The notes: generated by a model not told the origin, from the letters alone. Shown: positions 26,627 to 35,829, counted from the first letter of the stretch. The stretch is 64,000 nt of DNA from Chryseotalea sanaruensis (GCF_003990915.1 NZ_BHXQ01000004.1:434001-498000); one strand, 5' to 3'. Program-made: numbers and translations.

Positions 26627-26813
26627 GATCTGTTTTCAAATAAGAAGGCAAATATGGGAAAAAGTAGGCGACAGTTGACAGCTTGTAGGTTATGGCTTAA
26701 TAATTAAGTGCGATTAATCTGAAACTTTAGGTTACAAAAAGCGGTTTTAAAGCATTGAAATCAACTTTTTGTCAAGCGGTCGACAGTTAATAGATGACAG
26801 GCCTGGCAAGTAG

Positions 26814-26843
26814 TTTGTTTCTATCAGATTAATTCTATTTTTG
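26814..26843 (+). promoter_or_regulatory. Bacteroidota-type promoter for the DUF2795 gene
   Basis: TTTG at 26814-26817, an 18-base spacer and TATTTTTG at 26836-26843 match the -33/-7 consensus. The start codon lies 22 bases downstream, giving a short leader. Confidence 0.7.
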
Positions 26844-26865
26844 CGGAAAATTAAAGGCTTATACT

Positions 26866-27087
26866 ATGTACTGGACTCTCGAACTTGCCTCCTACCTGGA
26901 AGATGCGCCTTGGCCGGCTACTAAAGAAGAGTTGATTGACTATGCCATCCGCACGGGAGCTCCCCTGGAGGTAGTTGAGAACTTGCAAGAGTTGGAAGAC
27001 GATGGTCAACCTTTTGAAAGTATTGAGGAGATCTGGCCGGATTACCCGACCAAAGAGGATTTCTTTTTTAACGAAGACGAATATTGA
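26866..27087 (+). CDS. DUF2795 domain protein
   Basis: This small acidic 73-residue protein starts M-Y-W-T-L-E-L-A-S-Y-L-E-D-A-P-W-P-A-T-K and contains R-T-G-A-P-L-E-V-V-E-N-L-Q-E-L-E-D, the DUF2795 pattern. The C-terminus is rich in D, E and aromatic residues (D-F-F-F-N-E-D-E-Y). The fold is thought to be a small helical bundle; its function is unknown. It has its own promoter and is followed by a terminator, so it is monocistronic. Confidence 0.9.
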   Translation: MYWTLELASYLEDAPWPATKEELIDYAIRTGAPLEVVENLQELEDDGQPFESIEEIWPDYPTKEDFFFNEDEY

Positions 27088-27121
27088 TTCGGTGATTTGA
27101 GAATTTGAAGATTTGAAGATG

Positions 27122-27147
27122 GCCTCCTGTTGGGGGCTTTTTCTTTT
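27122..27147 (+). terminator. Terminator after the DUF2795 gene
   Basis: A short GC stem (GCCTCC / GGGGGC, with wobbles) is followed by a T-rich stretch, about 35 bases after the stop. Confidence 0.65.
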
Positions 27148-27150
27148 TTA

Positions 27151-27225
27151 GCCTCTAGCTTCTAGCCTCTAGCTGGTCTAAAGTCTTACGTCTAACGTCT
27201 TATGTCTAAAATCTTACGTCTTGCT
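27151..27225. repeat. Reiterated-word tract (CTCTAGCTT and GTCTTACGTCTAA types)
   Basis: Two adjacent word series fill the gap before ispD: TAGCCTCTAGCTTCTAGCCTCTAGC, then AAGTCTTACGTCTAACGTCTTATGTCTAA. The second series runs into the coding end of ispD and supplies its last residues and stop. The GTCTTACGTC vocabulary recurs at 63664. Confidence 0.65.
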
Positions 27226-27897
27226 TCTGTCATCCATCAGCGCCTTCGCCACCACCAAATCCTCAGGAGTAGTAATTTTAATATTCTCGTAACTGCCTTC
27301 GAATAAAGAAATAACATGCCCGGCACGCTCTGCCACACTCGCATCGTCCGTCAGGCTGGCATCTTCCTTGCCTTCGTAGGCTTGTTTGATTAAGGCGGTT
27401 TTGAAGGTTTGCGGTGTCTGGATTAAACGAAAGCGCGACCGATCCATAGCTTTTGTATTGTCCTGATCGGTCATACGAATTGACTCTTTCAAACGCACAG
27501 CGGCTACGGCAGAATCGTGCACTGCTGCCAGTCGGTAAGATGCACCAATGATGTCCTCGCTAACCAGGGGTCTTACGCCATCGTGTATAGCCACAAGGCC
27601 TTCGCCTTCAATCAGACTCAAACCATTCTTTACAGATTGAAAGCGTGAATCGCCACCTTTTTGAAGTTTGATGTTTTTTTTGAAATTATGTTTTACGCAC
27701 AATTCCTCCCAAAGCTGAAAGTCATCTTCAGGCAATACCAGAATAACTTCAGTATTCGCGTTATAGCGATAAAAGGCATTGATGGTATGCATGAGCACAG
27801 GTAAGCCACTGAGTGCCAAAAACTGTTTAGGTAATTTAGTTTTCATGCGAGTGCCTTTACCACCGGCAACTATGAGTGCGTATTCTTTCAAATTCAT
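27214..27897 (-). CDS. ispD: 2-C-methyl-D-erythritol 4-phosphate cytidylyltransferase
   Basis: This 227-residue cytoplasmic enzyme of the MEP isoprenoid pathway makes CDP-methylerythritol from MEP and CTP. The nucleotide-binding loop is A-L-I-V-A-G-G-K-G-T-R-M-K near residue 7. Further motifs are L-V-A-I-H-D-G-V-R-P-L-V-S near 100, A-A-V-R-L-K-E-S-I, L-I-Q-T-P-Q-T-F and T-D-D-A-S. The C-terminus T-P-E-D-L-V-V-A-K-A-L is standard; the last residues S-K-T and the stop are encoded in an adjoining reiterated-word repeat. Confidence 0.95.
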   Translation of the reverse strand: MNLKEYALIVAGGKGTRMKTKLPKQFLALSGLPVLMHTINAFYRYNANTEVILVLPEDDFQLWEELCVKHNFKKNIKLQKGGDSRFQSVKNGLSLIEGEGLVAIHDGVRPLVSEDIIGASYRLAAVHDSAVAAVRLKESIRMTDQDNTKAMDRSRFRLIQTPQTFKTALIKQAYEGKEDASLTDDASVAERAGHVISLFEGSYENIKITTPEDLVVAKALMDDRSKT

Positions 27898-27921
27898 ATT
27901 TTTGCTAAAATATCAATTGCT

Positions 27922-28179
27922 ATGATTATCCTTCGCTTTTTAGTGCTTCTTTTTAATGTTGTGGTTATAACCCTGCTTGTTTACAACATGATTCAATTAT
28001 ACAAAAGAGACATACCATCTTCTAAAAAGAATGTAATATGGTTTGCAGGTGGTGTATTATTGATAGTGCCACTGGCTATCATTTTCGGAATCATTCCCTT
28101 TTCTATGGTCTACCTGCTTATTTATCCGGTAGCTGTATCATTCTTCATTTATCTGATCAGGGAAGAGAAGGTTTTGTAA
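27922..28179 (+). CDS. Small two-to-three-helix membrane protein
   Basis: This 85-residue protein has a hydrophobic helix at about 1-22, a short basic loop (Y-K-R-D-I-P-S-S-K-K), and one or two helices at about 34-78. It ends in a charged tail. It is divergent from ispD with 24 bases between starts, and a terminator follows. No family is recognised; composition and an open frame with a nearby terminator support it as real. Confidence 0.7.
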   Translation: MIILRFLVLLFNVVVITLLVYNMIQLYKRDIPSSKKNVIWFAGGVLLIVPLAIIFGIIPFSMVYLLIYPVAVSFFIYLIREEKVL

Positions 28180-28190
28180 CAGCTTAAAAT

Positions 28191-28230
28191 AAAGAAGCCA
28201 TTTCATTGAAATGGCCTCTTTACTTTTTTT
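28191..28230. terminator. Terminator between convergent genes, probably bidirectional
   Basis: Stem GCCATTTC / GAAATGGC around ATT, flanked by A-rich sequence on the left and T-rich sequence on the right. It lies between the small membrane protein gene and the end of queA. Confidence 0.8.
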
Positions 28231-28257
28231 ACTATTCTATATCCTGAATGCTGAAGT

Positions 28258-29304
28258 TTATATAATAAGCATTGCATCACCATACGTCAGGAACTTATAT
28301 TTTTCTTTCTTAGCTGCGTTATAGGCCTCCATTGTTAAATCAAAACCACCGAAGGCAGCTGTCATCATCAATAAAGTTGACTCAGGCTGGTGAAAGTTAG
28401 TTACCATGGCATTACAGATTTTGAAATCGTAAGGCGGGAAGATAAAACGATCTGTCCATCCATCGCGTGGTTTCAATCTATTTGTAGCGGATACAGATGA
28501 TTCCAACGCACGCATAGTAGTTGTACCAATTGCACAAACACGATTCTTATTATCAAGCGCTTTATTAACAGCATTTACTGTTTCTTCACCCACAATAAAA
28601 TTTTCAGAATCCATTTTGTGTTTAGTCAGGTCTTCCACATCAACTTGGCGGAAAGTACCCAAACCAATGTGCAGGGTAATGTACGACATGTCTACACCCT
28701 TCAACTGCAAACGCTTTACCAACTGGCGTGTAAAGTGCATACCGGCCGTGGGGGCAGACACAGCACCTTTATGCTTTGCGAAAATTGTCTGAAAACGTTC
28801 TTTGTCTTCAGGCTTGATTTTACGCTTAATGTATTTAGGAAGTGGTGTTTCACCTAAGGTTTCAATTACCTTATCGAAATCAGCAGAAGTGCCATCAAAT
28901 AAAAAGCGAATAGTTCTTCCGCGTGATGTTGTGTTGTCGATGACTTCGGCAACTAAATCGCCATTACCAAAATACAGCTTATTACCTACACGTATTTTAC
29001 GGGCAGGATCTACCAGCACGTCCCAAAGGTGCATTTCGGCATTAAGTTCGCGCAATAGGAAAACTTCAATTTTCGCACCTGTTTTTTCTTTGCGGCCATA
29101 AAGGCGGGCAGGAAAAACCATAGTGTCATTGGCAACCATAATGTCGCCATCATCGAAGTAATTAACAATGTCTTTAAAAACCTTGTGTTCAATTTTACCA
29201 CTATCACGATGTACCACCATCAAACGCGATTCATCGCGGTTGTCGGCAGGTTCCATGGCAATTAGATTAAGAGGGAGTTCGAATTTGAATTCGGATAACT
29301 TCAT
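28258..29304 (-). CDS. queA: S-adenosylmethionine:tRNA ribosyltransferase-isomerase
   Basis: This 348-residue cytoplasmic enzyme transfers the ribosyl part of SAM to preQ1-tRNA to make epoxyqueuosine. Family motifs are [11 protein letters not shown] at the start, D-R-D-E-S-R-L-M-V near 22, [10 protein letters not shown] near 59, A-P-T-A-G-M-H-F-T near 190, H-I-G-L-G-T-F-R near 217 and [10 protein letters not shown] near 305. Length is normal. No other queuosine gene is visible nearby. It is divergent from the first FtsX-like permease. Confidence 0.96.
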   Translation of the reverse strand: MKLSEFKFELPLNLIAMEPADNRDESRLMVVHRDSGKIEHKVFKDIVNYFDDGDIMVANDTMVFPARLYGRKEKTGAKIEVFLLRELNAEMHLWDVLVDPARKIRVGNKLYFGNGDLVAEVIDNTTSRGRTIRFLFDGTSADFDKVIETLGETPLPKYIKRKIKPEDKERFQTIFAKHKGAVSAPTAGMHFTRQLVKRLQLKGVDMSYITLHIGLGTFRQVDVEDLTKHKMDSENFIVGEETVNAVNKALDNKNRVCAIGTTTMRALESSVSATNRLKPRDGWTDRFIFPPYDFKICNAMVTNFHQPESTLLMMTAAFGGFDLTMEAYNAAKKEKYKFLTYGDAMLII

Positions 29305-29533
29305 AGCTTACGGGCTAACATTTAATGCTTTTTTACAGGCCTGATCCTGCAAACCCTTGTTAGTAAGGCTCCGCCATCTAAGGGCGGATTTTAGCGGTTT
29401 ACAATAATTTTAAGGGCGTAAAAATAAGGTCACTTTAATCGATTGGTACTCGCAAAGGCAAATTTTTGTAACAAAAAAGGTCAAAAGGCAGTCATAGCCG
29501 TAATTTTAGTGCTTAGCCTCCGACATACAGCTT

Positions 29534-30793
29534 ATGTTTTTAGTACGCCAAATTCTTGAAAGCTTCAGGTTTGCCATTACTGCGCTTAAATCCAATCTTT
29601 TACGCACCATTTTGTCTCTGTTGGGAGTAACAGTCGGTATTTTCGCAATTATTGCCGTGCTAACAATGGTTGATTCTTTAGAGAAGAATATTAAGGACAG
29701 TCTTAATTTTCTTGGAAGTAGTGTAATCTATGTTGAGAAATGGCCTTTTAATACCGACCCGGACTTCGCCTGGTGGGAATATTTAAGAAGACCTCAAGCA
29801 TCTTACAATGAGTACCGTTTCCTAGAATCAAAATTAAAGCATCAAAGTTCCATTGCCATATTTGCAGGTCGTGGCGGACAAGTTGTAAAGCGTAAGAGCA
29901 GTACTATTGGCGATATCAGACTTGTGGGCGGTAGCGAAGGATATGACGGTATTTTTGAATTAAATATTGAGAGAGGACGCTATTTCATACCAGAAGAATT
30001 CTTAGCAGGCAGAAATGTAGCCATTATTGGCTATGAAGTAGCAAATGGATTATTCCCCAATGGAGAAGATCCAATTGGACAAACGGTGAAAATCAAAAAT
30101 CTGCAATACGTTGTTGTCGGTGTTACTAAAAAAGAAGGTGAAAGCTTTATGGGTTTTACCAGTAACGATTACACAACGATTATTCCTTACAATAATTTCA
30201 GGAGGTTGTATCAGACAGGTTCTGGCAGGTACAATGAAATACCCTCAAGAATAGGCATTAAAGGTTTTGAAAGTGATATAGGGTTAGTTGAATTAGAAAA
30301 TGAAACCAGAGGCTTATTAAGATCCAAGCGTGGTTTAAAACCTCGGGATAAAGACACCTTTGTGATGAACAGACCGGAAGCAATTGCAAATGCCATAGGC
30401 AGTTTATTTGATGTTGTTGGGTTAGCAGGCTGGGTAATAGGTGGCTTCTCTATTTTAGTAGGTGGCTTCGGTATTGCCAACATCATGTTTGTTTCAGTAA
30501 AAGAGAGAACAAGCATTATAGGTTTGCAAAAGTCACTTGGTGCCAAAAACTATTTCATCTTATTCCAGTTTCTTTTTGAAGCAGTTTTCCTAAGTCTGAT
30601 TGGTGGCTTGGGTGGATTATTCTTAGTGTGGTTGATTACTTTTATTCCTATGGGTAGCCTGGAAGTGGTATTAACCGTTAAAAATATAGTATTGGGATTA
30701 GGTGTGTCTACAGTAATTGGTTTAGTGTCGGGTATTGTTCCGGCTGCCATGGCTTCGCGCTTAGATCCAGTTGCGGCAATTCGTTCGAATTGA
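29534..30793 (+). CDS. FtsX/MacB-like ABC transporter permease (copy 1)
   Basis: This 419-residue inner-membrane protein has one N-terminal helix after L-R-T-I-L-S-L-L-G-V-T-V-G-I-F (about 20-45), a periplasmic MacB-type domain (about 50-280) and three C-terminal helices (about 295-410). The conserved N-I-M-F-V-S-V-K-E-R-T and I-G-L-Q-K-S-L-G-A-K-N segments mark FtsX-type permeases that work with an ATPase to move lipids or export peptides mechanically. No ATPase or adaptor gene is nearby. A close paralogue follows after a palindromic tract. Confidence 0.92.
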   Translation: MFLVRQILESFRFAITALKSNLLRTILSLLGVTVGIFAIIAVLTMVDSLEKNIKDSLNFLGSSVIYVEKWPFNTDPDFAWWEYLRRPQASYNEYRFLESKLKHQSSIAIFAGRGGQVVKRKSSTIGDIRLVGGSEGYDGIFELNIERGRYFIPEEFLAGRNVAIIGYEVANGLFPNGEDPIGQTVKIKNLQYVVVGVTKKEGESFMGFTSNDYTTIIPYNNFRRLYQTGSGRYNEIPSRIGIKGFESDIGLVELENETRGLLRSKRGLKPRDKDTFVMNRPEAIANAIGSLFDVVGLAGWVIGGFSILVGGFGIANIMFVSVKERTSIIGLQKSLGAKNYFILFQFLFEAVFLSLIGGLGGLFLVWLITFIPMGSLEVVLTVKNIVLGLGVSTVIGLVSGIVPAAMASRLDPVAAIRSN

Positions 30794-30890
30794 TGGTTGA
30801 TGGTTATTCGTTGCAGGTTGATCGTTGTTGGATGACCTTTAGTAGTTATTTGAAATTAATACGAACAACCAATAACGACCAACCAACAAC
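30794..30890. repeat. Reiterated-word palindromic tract between permease paralogues
   Basis: Left words GATGGTTGATGGTTATTCGTTG and GATCGTTGTTGG are answered by ACGAACAACCAATAACGACC and AACCAACAAC on the right. It begins on the base after the first permease stop. Same vocabulary as the tracts at 2371, 24878 and 32202. Confidence 0.75.
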
Positions 30891-30935
30891 AAGTATGTTT
30901 ATTGCTTAATTTGAGTTTGAAATTTTATAAGTCCT

Positions 30936-32201
30936 ATGTTCTTAGTCCGTCAGATTTTTGAAAGTTTTCGCTTTGCTGTAAATGCACTTAAGTCGAACTT
31001 GCTCCGAACGATACTTTCTTTGCTTGGCGTTACGGTGGGTATTTTTGCCATTATTGCTGTGTTAACTATTGTTGACTCACTAGAAAAGAACATCAAGGAC
31101 AGCTTTAACTTTTTAGGAACAGGAGTGGTGTATGTCGACAAATGGCCATACACAGCAGACAACACCGGAGAATATAAGTGGTGGGATTTCTGGCGCAGAC
31201 CTAATCCAAGCTATAATGAATTTAGATTTCTTCAGACTAACTTAAAAAATGCGGATGCGATTGCCATTCTTGCCCGTAAGGGGAATATGGTTATCAGAAG
31301 AAAAAGCAGCAGCATTGGTCAGATTATGCTGATTGGTGGAAGCGAGGGTTATGATAAAATATTTGAAGTAAATGTAGAGAATGGTCGATACTTTACTTTA
31401 GATGAATTAGATGGAGGAAGAAATGTGGTGATTTTAGGTCATGAGGTCGCTAGGGCACTTTTTCCAAATAACGAGAGCCCTATTGGACAAGAAGTAAAAA
31501 TCAAGAACCTGAAATACATTGTAATTGGTGTTGTAAAAAAAGAAGGGGAAAGTTTTATAGGAACGCCCAGCAACGATTATGCTTGCGTAATTCCTTACAA
31601 AGCGTTCAGAGGCTTGTATCAGACCGGTACCGGCCGTTGGAATGAAACAGGATCAAGCATTGGCATAAAAGGAAAAGAAACTGATATAGGTTTAGTTGAA
31701 TTAGAAAACGAAATGCGTGGCTACTTGCGTGGTCGCAGGGGATTGAAGCCAACAGAAAAAGATAACTTCGCCATTAACCGACCAGAAGCTATTGCCAATG
31801 TAATTGGTAGTTTGTTTGATGTAGTTGGTTTGGCCGGCTGGGTTATTGGTGGTTTCTCTATTTTAGTAGGTGGCTTTGGTATTGCCAACATCATGTTTGT
31901 ATCTGTGAAAGAGCGAACCAGTATTATTGGCTTACAAAAATCGCTGGGTGCAAAAAACTATTTTATTCTCTTTCAATTTTTATTCGAAGCAGTCTTTCTG
32001 AGTTTAATTGGAGGTCTCGCAGGCTTGGTTCTGGTGTGGCTGATTACTTTTATTCCGATGGGTAGCTTGCAGGTTGTGCTTACAATAAAAAATATTGTAC
32101 TTGGCTTAGGCGTGTCTACTGTTATTGGTTTGGTTTCTGGTATAGTTCCTGCAGCCATGGCGGCTAGGTTAGATCCTGTGGCAGCTATACGTTCGAATTA
32201 G
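30936..32201 (+). CDS. FtsX/MacB-like ABC transporter permease (copy 2)
   Basis: This 421-residue paralogue of copy 1 has the same topology: one N-terminal helix, a large periplasmic domain and three C-terminal helices. The first 60 and last 140 residues are almost word-for-word identical between copies, including I-G-L-Q-K-S-L-G-A-K-N-Y-F-I-L-F. The periplasmic domain has diverged more. This pattern suggests duplication followed by periplasmic specialisation or by gene conversion of the ends. The two may form a heterodimer with a shared ATPase encoded elsewhere. Confidence 0.92.
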   Translation: MFLVRQIFESFRFAVNALKSNLLRTILSLLGVTVGIFAIIAVLTIVDSLEKNIKDSFNFLGTGVVYVDKWPYTADNTGEYKWWDFWRRPNPSYNEFRFLQTNLKNADAIAILARKGNMVIRRKSSSIGQIMLIGGSEGYDKIFEVNVENGRYFTLDELDGGRNVVILGHEVARALFPNNESPIGQEVKIKNLKYIVIGVVKKEGESFIGTPSNDYACVIPYKAFRGLYQTGTGRWNETGSSIGIKGKETDIGLVELENEMRGYLRGRRGLKPTEKDNFAINRPEAIANVIGSLFDVVGLAGWVIGGFSILVGGFGIANIMFVSVKERTSIIGLQKSLGAKNYFILFQFLFEAVFLSLIGGLAGLVLVWLITFIPMGSLQVVLTIKNIVLGLGVSTVIGLVSGIVPAAMAARLDPVAAIRSN

Positions 32202-32294
32202 TGGTTGTTAGTTATTCGTTGGTCGTTATTCGTTGTTGGTTGTCAGTTTGTCAATGCATTTTTAGACGAACAACCAACAACGAACAACCAACAA
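32202..32294. repeat. Reiterated-word palindromic tract between permease and recA
   Basis: Left words GTGGTTGTTAGTTATTCGTTGG and CGTTATTCGTTGTTGG are answered by ACGAACAACCAACAACGAACAACC on the right. The tract fills the entire gap between two convergent genes, starting directly after one stop and ending one base before the other. Confidence 0.8.
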
Positions 32295-32295
32295 T

Positions 32296-33330
32296 TTATT
32301 CTTTCTCTTCAGCTAATACTGGTTTGCCACTATCCTTAGCAACCATTACCAGATCTTTAATTTTCTTCTCCAGTTCATCAGCAAGTTCAGGATTATCTTC
32401 AATCAATTGCTTAACAGAATCACGACCCTGACCAAGTTTGTTGCCATTGTAAGAGAACCATGAACCTGATTTTTGAATCACATTTAACTCAACACCAAGG
32501 TCAATAATCTCACCTACTTTAGAAATACCTTTACCGTACATGATATCAAACTCAACAACTTTGAAAGGAGGTGCCACTTTGTTTTTCACCACTTTCACTT
32601 TTGTACGGTTACCATTAATATCATCACCATCTTTAATCTGTCCTATTCTGCGAATGTCAAGACGAACAGAAGCGTAGAATTTTAAGGCATTACCCCCAGT
32701 AGTGGTTTCAGGGTTACCAAACATTACACCGATTTTTTCGCGCAACTGGTTGATGAAAATACAAGAACATCCTGTTTTAGCAATCGTACCTGTCAGCTTA
32801 CGCAGGGCTTGCGACATTAAACGTGCCTGTAAACCCATTTTGCTTTCGCCCATTTCACCTTCCAATTCACCTTTAGGAACCAAAGCAGCAACGGAGTCGA
32901 TTACGATAATGTCTATGGCGCCAGAACGAATCAAATGATCGGCAATCTCTAAAGCTTGTTCACCATTATCGGGTTGAGAAATCAATAGGTTTTCAGTGTC
33001 GATACCCAGTTTCTCGGCATAAGACTTGTCAAAAGCATGTTCTGCATCAATAAAGGCAGCCAAACCGCCCTTCTTCTGTGCTTCGGCAATCATGTGCATG
33101 GTAAGGGTTGTCTTACCAGATGATTCTGGGCCATATATTTCTATTACCCTTCCTCTCGGAATACCGCCAATTCCCAGGGCAATGTCTAAACCTAAAGAAC
33201 CTGTTGAAATAGCGGGAATATCTACTACACGCTCATCGCTAAGTTTCATAATGGTACCCTTGCCATAAGTCTTCTCCAGTTTATCGATCGTCAGTTGAAG
33301 GGCCTTTAGCTTCTCTTTTGCGTCACTCAT
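32296..33330 (-). CDS. recA: Recombinase A
   Basis: This 344-residue DNA-dependent ATPase performs strand exchange and SOS co-proteolysis. Walker [10 protein letters not shown] lies near 67 and Walker [11 protein letters not shown] near 140. L1 spans [15 protein letters not shown] and L2 spans [22 protein letters not shown]. The C-terminus is acidic as usual. Length is normal. A MITE-like element lies 28 bases upstream of the start, within the likely promoter region. Confidence 0.98.
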   Translation of the reverse strand: MSDAKEKLKALQLTIDKLEKTYGKGTIMKLSDERVVDIPAISTGSLGLDIALGIGGIPRGRVIEIYGPESSGKTTLTMHMIAEAQKKGGLAAFIDAEHAFDKSYAEKLGIDTENLLISQPDNGEQALEIADHLIRSGAIDIIVIDSVAALVPKGELEGEMGESKMGLQARLMSQALRKLTGTIAKTGCSCIFINQLREKIGVMFGNPETTTGGNALKFYASVRLDIRRIGQIKDGDDINGNRTKVKVVKNKVAPPFKVVEFDIMYGKGISKVGEIIDLGVELNVIQKSGSWFSYNGNKLGQGRDSVKQLIEDNPELADELEKKIKDLVMVAKDSGKPVLAEEKE

Positions 33331-33357
33331 ATATGTTTTATTTATTTATTACAGATT

Positions 33358-33447
33358 CAAATACATTTAGTTAAGCTTCCTATTTACTTCTCCTTCGGAG
33401 AGGATTACAGGTGAGTCTATCAAAAGGCTTAATTTAATGGAATTCAT
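33358..33447. repeat. MITE-like element, copy B (short form)
   Basis: About 90 bp with the left end ATACATTTAGTTAAGCTTCC, hairpin TCTCC-TTC-GGAGA and right end AGGCTTAATTTAATGG. Compared with copies A, C and E it lacks the GTAGCCGTTTCGGC core of about 30 bp. It lies upstream of recA. Confidence 0.7.
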
Positions 33448-33683
33448 TATAATTAATTAGGTCAAAGTACGCGACTGGGTCGCTAATTAAAAAGCCTCTA
33501 AACCGCTTGCGACATCAATTGTCGTTTTATTTATGCCCAATCAGTCTGTTTGCTGAGTGGAAGGATATAAACTGCGACCCAAACAAAATATGGGATGGTT
33601 TTTTCCCTTTAACTTTTAGTAATACTGCCAATGGTTGTGGTAGGCTGTATCTCGAACGCGTCCTTTCGCTATATTCGCAATCC

Positions 33684-34799
33684 ATGAAATACCTGATTTT
33701 TTGTTTAATGCTCTTCACAGGCTTTTCAGTCAAGGCTCAGCTTGATAACACCGCTTTTGATCAAAAGTTAAGTCTTAGCCCTCAAGACTCTAATCGCCTG
33801 TACGCGGGTATTCGTCTTTTGGCTTTTGGCAAAAACAACGAGTACTTCGAAACTACCTACAGTGGTTATACTTTGTTTGGTTATCAGCTTAACCCCTTTG
33901 TTTATTATCAGGTTGGTAGCAAACTCAGGTTGGATGTTGGGGCTTATCTGCAACAAGATTTTGGCAACGATCGCCTGTCTACCTTTGTGCCCACACTTTC
34001 CCTTAAATTCAAACACAGAGATTTCTCAGCAACGATTGGCACCATAGAAGGCAGCTTGCATCATCAATTAGTAGAGCCGCTTTACGACTTCGAGAATGTG
34101 TTAAATAAACGTATTGAAAACGGACTACAATTTTTAGTTGAGCGAGACGGACTTTTTGTAGATACCTGGGTAAACTGGGAGAAGATGATCTACTTCAACG
34201 ACCCCGATCAGGAAAGATTTGTTGCTGGCTTGTCGTTAAATAAGGAAGTGTTAAGCAAAAATGATTGGTCGCTTTCAGTTCCGATTCAGGCAACTGTACG
34301 CCACGCAGGAGGGCAGATCGATAGTAATCCTCAGCCACTCACTTCTGTATTTGCTTCTGCCAGTGGTTTTAATATTAATAAAAGCACCAGTGGTTTTATT
34401 AAAGCCTTTGGTTTAAAATCTTACTTCCTCACGTATAAAAGTCTTACCAGCCGTATTGTTCCATATAAAGATGGCAATGGCATTTACATCAATCCTTATG
34501 TGCAATCAAATTTTGGGTTAAGTGTTATGGGTAGTTATTGGTATGGTAATGAGTTTTTAACCAATGATGGTGGGCAGATGTATCCAGTTACAACGGAACG
34601 CTATCCGTATTTAGTTCAGCAGGCTCGCATACTTTATATGTTACGATTTTTATACGAAAAGAAGTTAACAACAGGCCTGACTTTGACTGCGCGTGTAGAA
34701 CCAATTTATGATACCTATACCAGCAACATTCAATATGCTTATGGCTTTTATTTCAATTTTACCGATCGCTTTTTTCTAGGGCATGCAAAAGAAAAGTAG
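33684..34799 (+). CDS. Probable outer-membrane beta-barrel protein
   Basis: This 371-residue protein has signal peptide MKYLIFCLMLFTGFSVKAQ and alternating aromatic beta-strand-like segments throughout. It ends in F-Y-F-N-F-T-D-R-F-F-L-G-H-A-K-E-K, a pattern expected of an outer-membrane barrel. I start it at 33684 because the in-frame upstream part has a Cys-rich, non-protein-like composition and the signal peptide begins here. Its stop codon overlaps the following metallopeptidase gene by 17 bases, so the two are translationally coupled. The function is unknown. Confidence 0.82.
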   Translation: MKYLIFCLMLFTGFSVKAQLDNTAFDQKLSLSPQDSNRLYAGIRLLAFGKNNEYFETTYSGYTLFGYQLNPFVYYQVGSKLRLDVGAYLQQDFGNDRLSTFVPTLSLKFKHRDFSATIGTIEGSLHHQLVEPLYDFENVLNKRIENGLQFLVERDGLFVDTWVNWEKMIYFNDPDQERFVAGLSLNKEVLSKNDWSLSVPIQATVRHAGGQIDSNPQPLTSVFASASGFNINKSTSGFIKAFGLKSYFLTYKSLTSRIVPYKDGNGIYINPYVQSNFGLSVMGSYWYGNEFLTNDGGQMYPVTTERYPYLVQQARILYMLRFLYEKKLTTGLTLTARVEPIYDTYTSNIQYAYGFYFNFTDRFFLGHAKEK

Positions 34800-35829
34800 A
34801 GTTGGCAGGAAAATATTTTTATTCAGTGCAGGCATTTTATTGTTGCTCTTCGCCATCTATCAAGAGTTGGTAGTGTATGGTGTAAGGCAGGGGATAGGGC
34901 AGGCAAAAATAATCTGGTATGCTAAACCGGTGGAGGATTTTATTGCAGACCCTAATTATCCGGATTCATTAAAACAAAAACTTTTGCTGATAGGAGAGAT
35001 CAGGCGCTTCGCCATAGACTCACTTGGGCTTAACGATACCGATGTATATAAAAAAATGTACGACCAGCAAGGCAAGCCAATCATGTGGGTAGTGCAGGCC
35101 TGCGAACCGTTTGCTTTGCAATCGGTAAAATGGACCTTCCCGCTTATTGGTGCTGTACCTTACAAAGGTTTTTTCAAACAAGAGCTTGCGCTTGCTTTAC
35201 GCGATGAATTGAAAGCATCAGGTAAAGATGTAATGGTTCGTAACCCCGGTGGCTGGTCTACACTTGGTTGGTTCAACGATCCCATCTTGAGTAATATGCT
35301 GAAACGAAGCGAGGGCGATCTTGCCAGTTTGATTATTCACGAAATGGTGCACACCACCATGTTTATTAAGGATAGCATAGACTTTAATGAGAACCTGGCC
35401 AATTTTATTGGTGACGCAGGGGCTCTGGAGTTTGTGCGACATAAATTTGGCAAAGAAAGCAAGCAATATTTTGAGTATTTGTATGAAGACGATGATTATA
35501 CATTGTTTGCCGAACACATGTTAAGGGGAACCAAGAGGCTGGATAGCTTGTATACAACTTTTGAAGAACAACAAAGTATTGAGGAAAAGAAGCAGTTAAA
35601 AGAAGCAACAATCCGCTCGATTGTAATGAGATTGGATACCCTTTCCCTTAAGCTTGTGGAGAAGCCTTCAAAACGGTTTGTTAATCATTTGCCCAACAAT
35701 GCCTATTTCATGTCTTTTATGCAATATGAAGCCAAACAGAATTATTTTGAAAGAGAATGTGAAGCCAGGTTTAACAATGATTTGAAGAAATATCTCGAGC
35801 ACCTTAAGCAGAAGTACGCATCTGACTGA
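34783..35829 (+). CDS. Putative zinc aminopeptidase (COG4324-like)
   Basis: This 348-residue protein has an N-terminal hydrophobic helix (about 10-30) that anchors it in the inner membrane or exports it. The zinc site is H-E-M-V-H near residue 187 with a downstream Glu in N-E-N-L-A-N-F-I-G, the pattern of the predicted aminopeptidase family COG4324/PF10023. The second half is helical and charged. It overlaps the upstream barrel gene, suggesting the pair acts together at the envelope. Substrates are unknown. Confidence 0.85.
   Translation: MQKKSRVGRKIFLFSAGILLLLFAIYQELVVYGVRQGIGQAKIIWYAKPVEDFIADPNYPDSLKQKLLLIGEIRRFAIDSLGLNDTDVYKKMYDQQGKPIMWVVQACEPFALQSVKWTFPLIGAVPYKGFFKQELALALRDELKASGKDVMVRNPGGWSTLGWFNDPILSNMLKRSEGDLASLIIHEMVHTTMFIKDSIDFNENLANFIGDAGALEFVRHKFGKESKQYFEYLYEDDDYTLFAEHMLRGTKRLDSLYTTFEEQQSIEEKKQLKEATIRSIVMRLDTLSLKLVEKPSKRFVNHLPNNAYFMSFMQYEAKQNYFERECEARFNNDLKKYLEHLKQKYASD

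Noticed and set aside
29370..29388. Hairpin TCCGCC/GGCGGA as a terminator between divergent genes
   Set aside because: It lies upstream of both flanking starts, so neither gene would end there. It may be part of an operator or an old repeat, but the sequence does not decide.
2371..32294. Repeated GTTGTTCGTTG words as a CRISPR-like array
   Set aside because: The words vary in sequence and spacing, form inverted rather than direct arrays, lie in separate gaps, and there are no cas genes or unique spacers of even length.
33670..33677. TATATTCG as promoter of the beta-barrel gene
   Set aside because: It would start transcription at the ATG itself and has no -33 match at the normal distance; too weak to list as a feature.
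33507..33683. Longer N-terminus for the beta-barrel protein at 33684
   Set aside because: The extension is Cys/Trp-rich and lacks a signal peptide, while a clean signal peptide starts at 33684.
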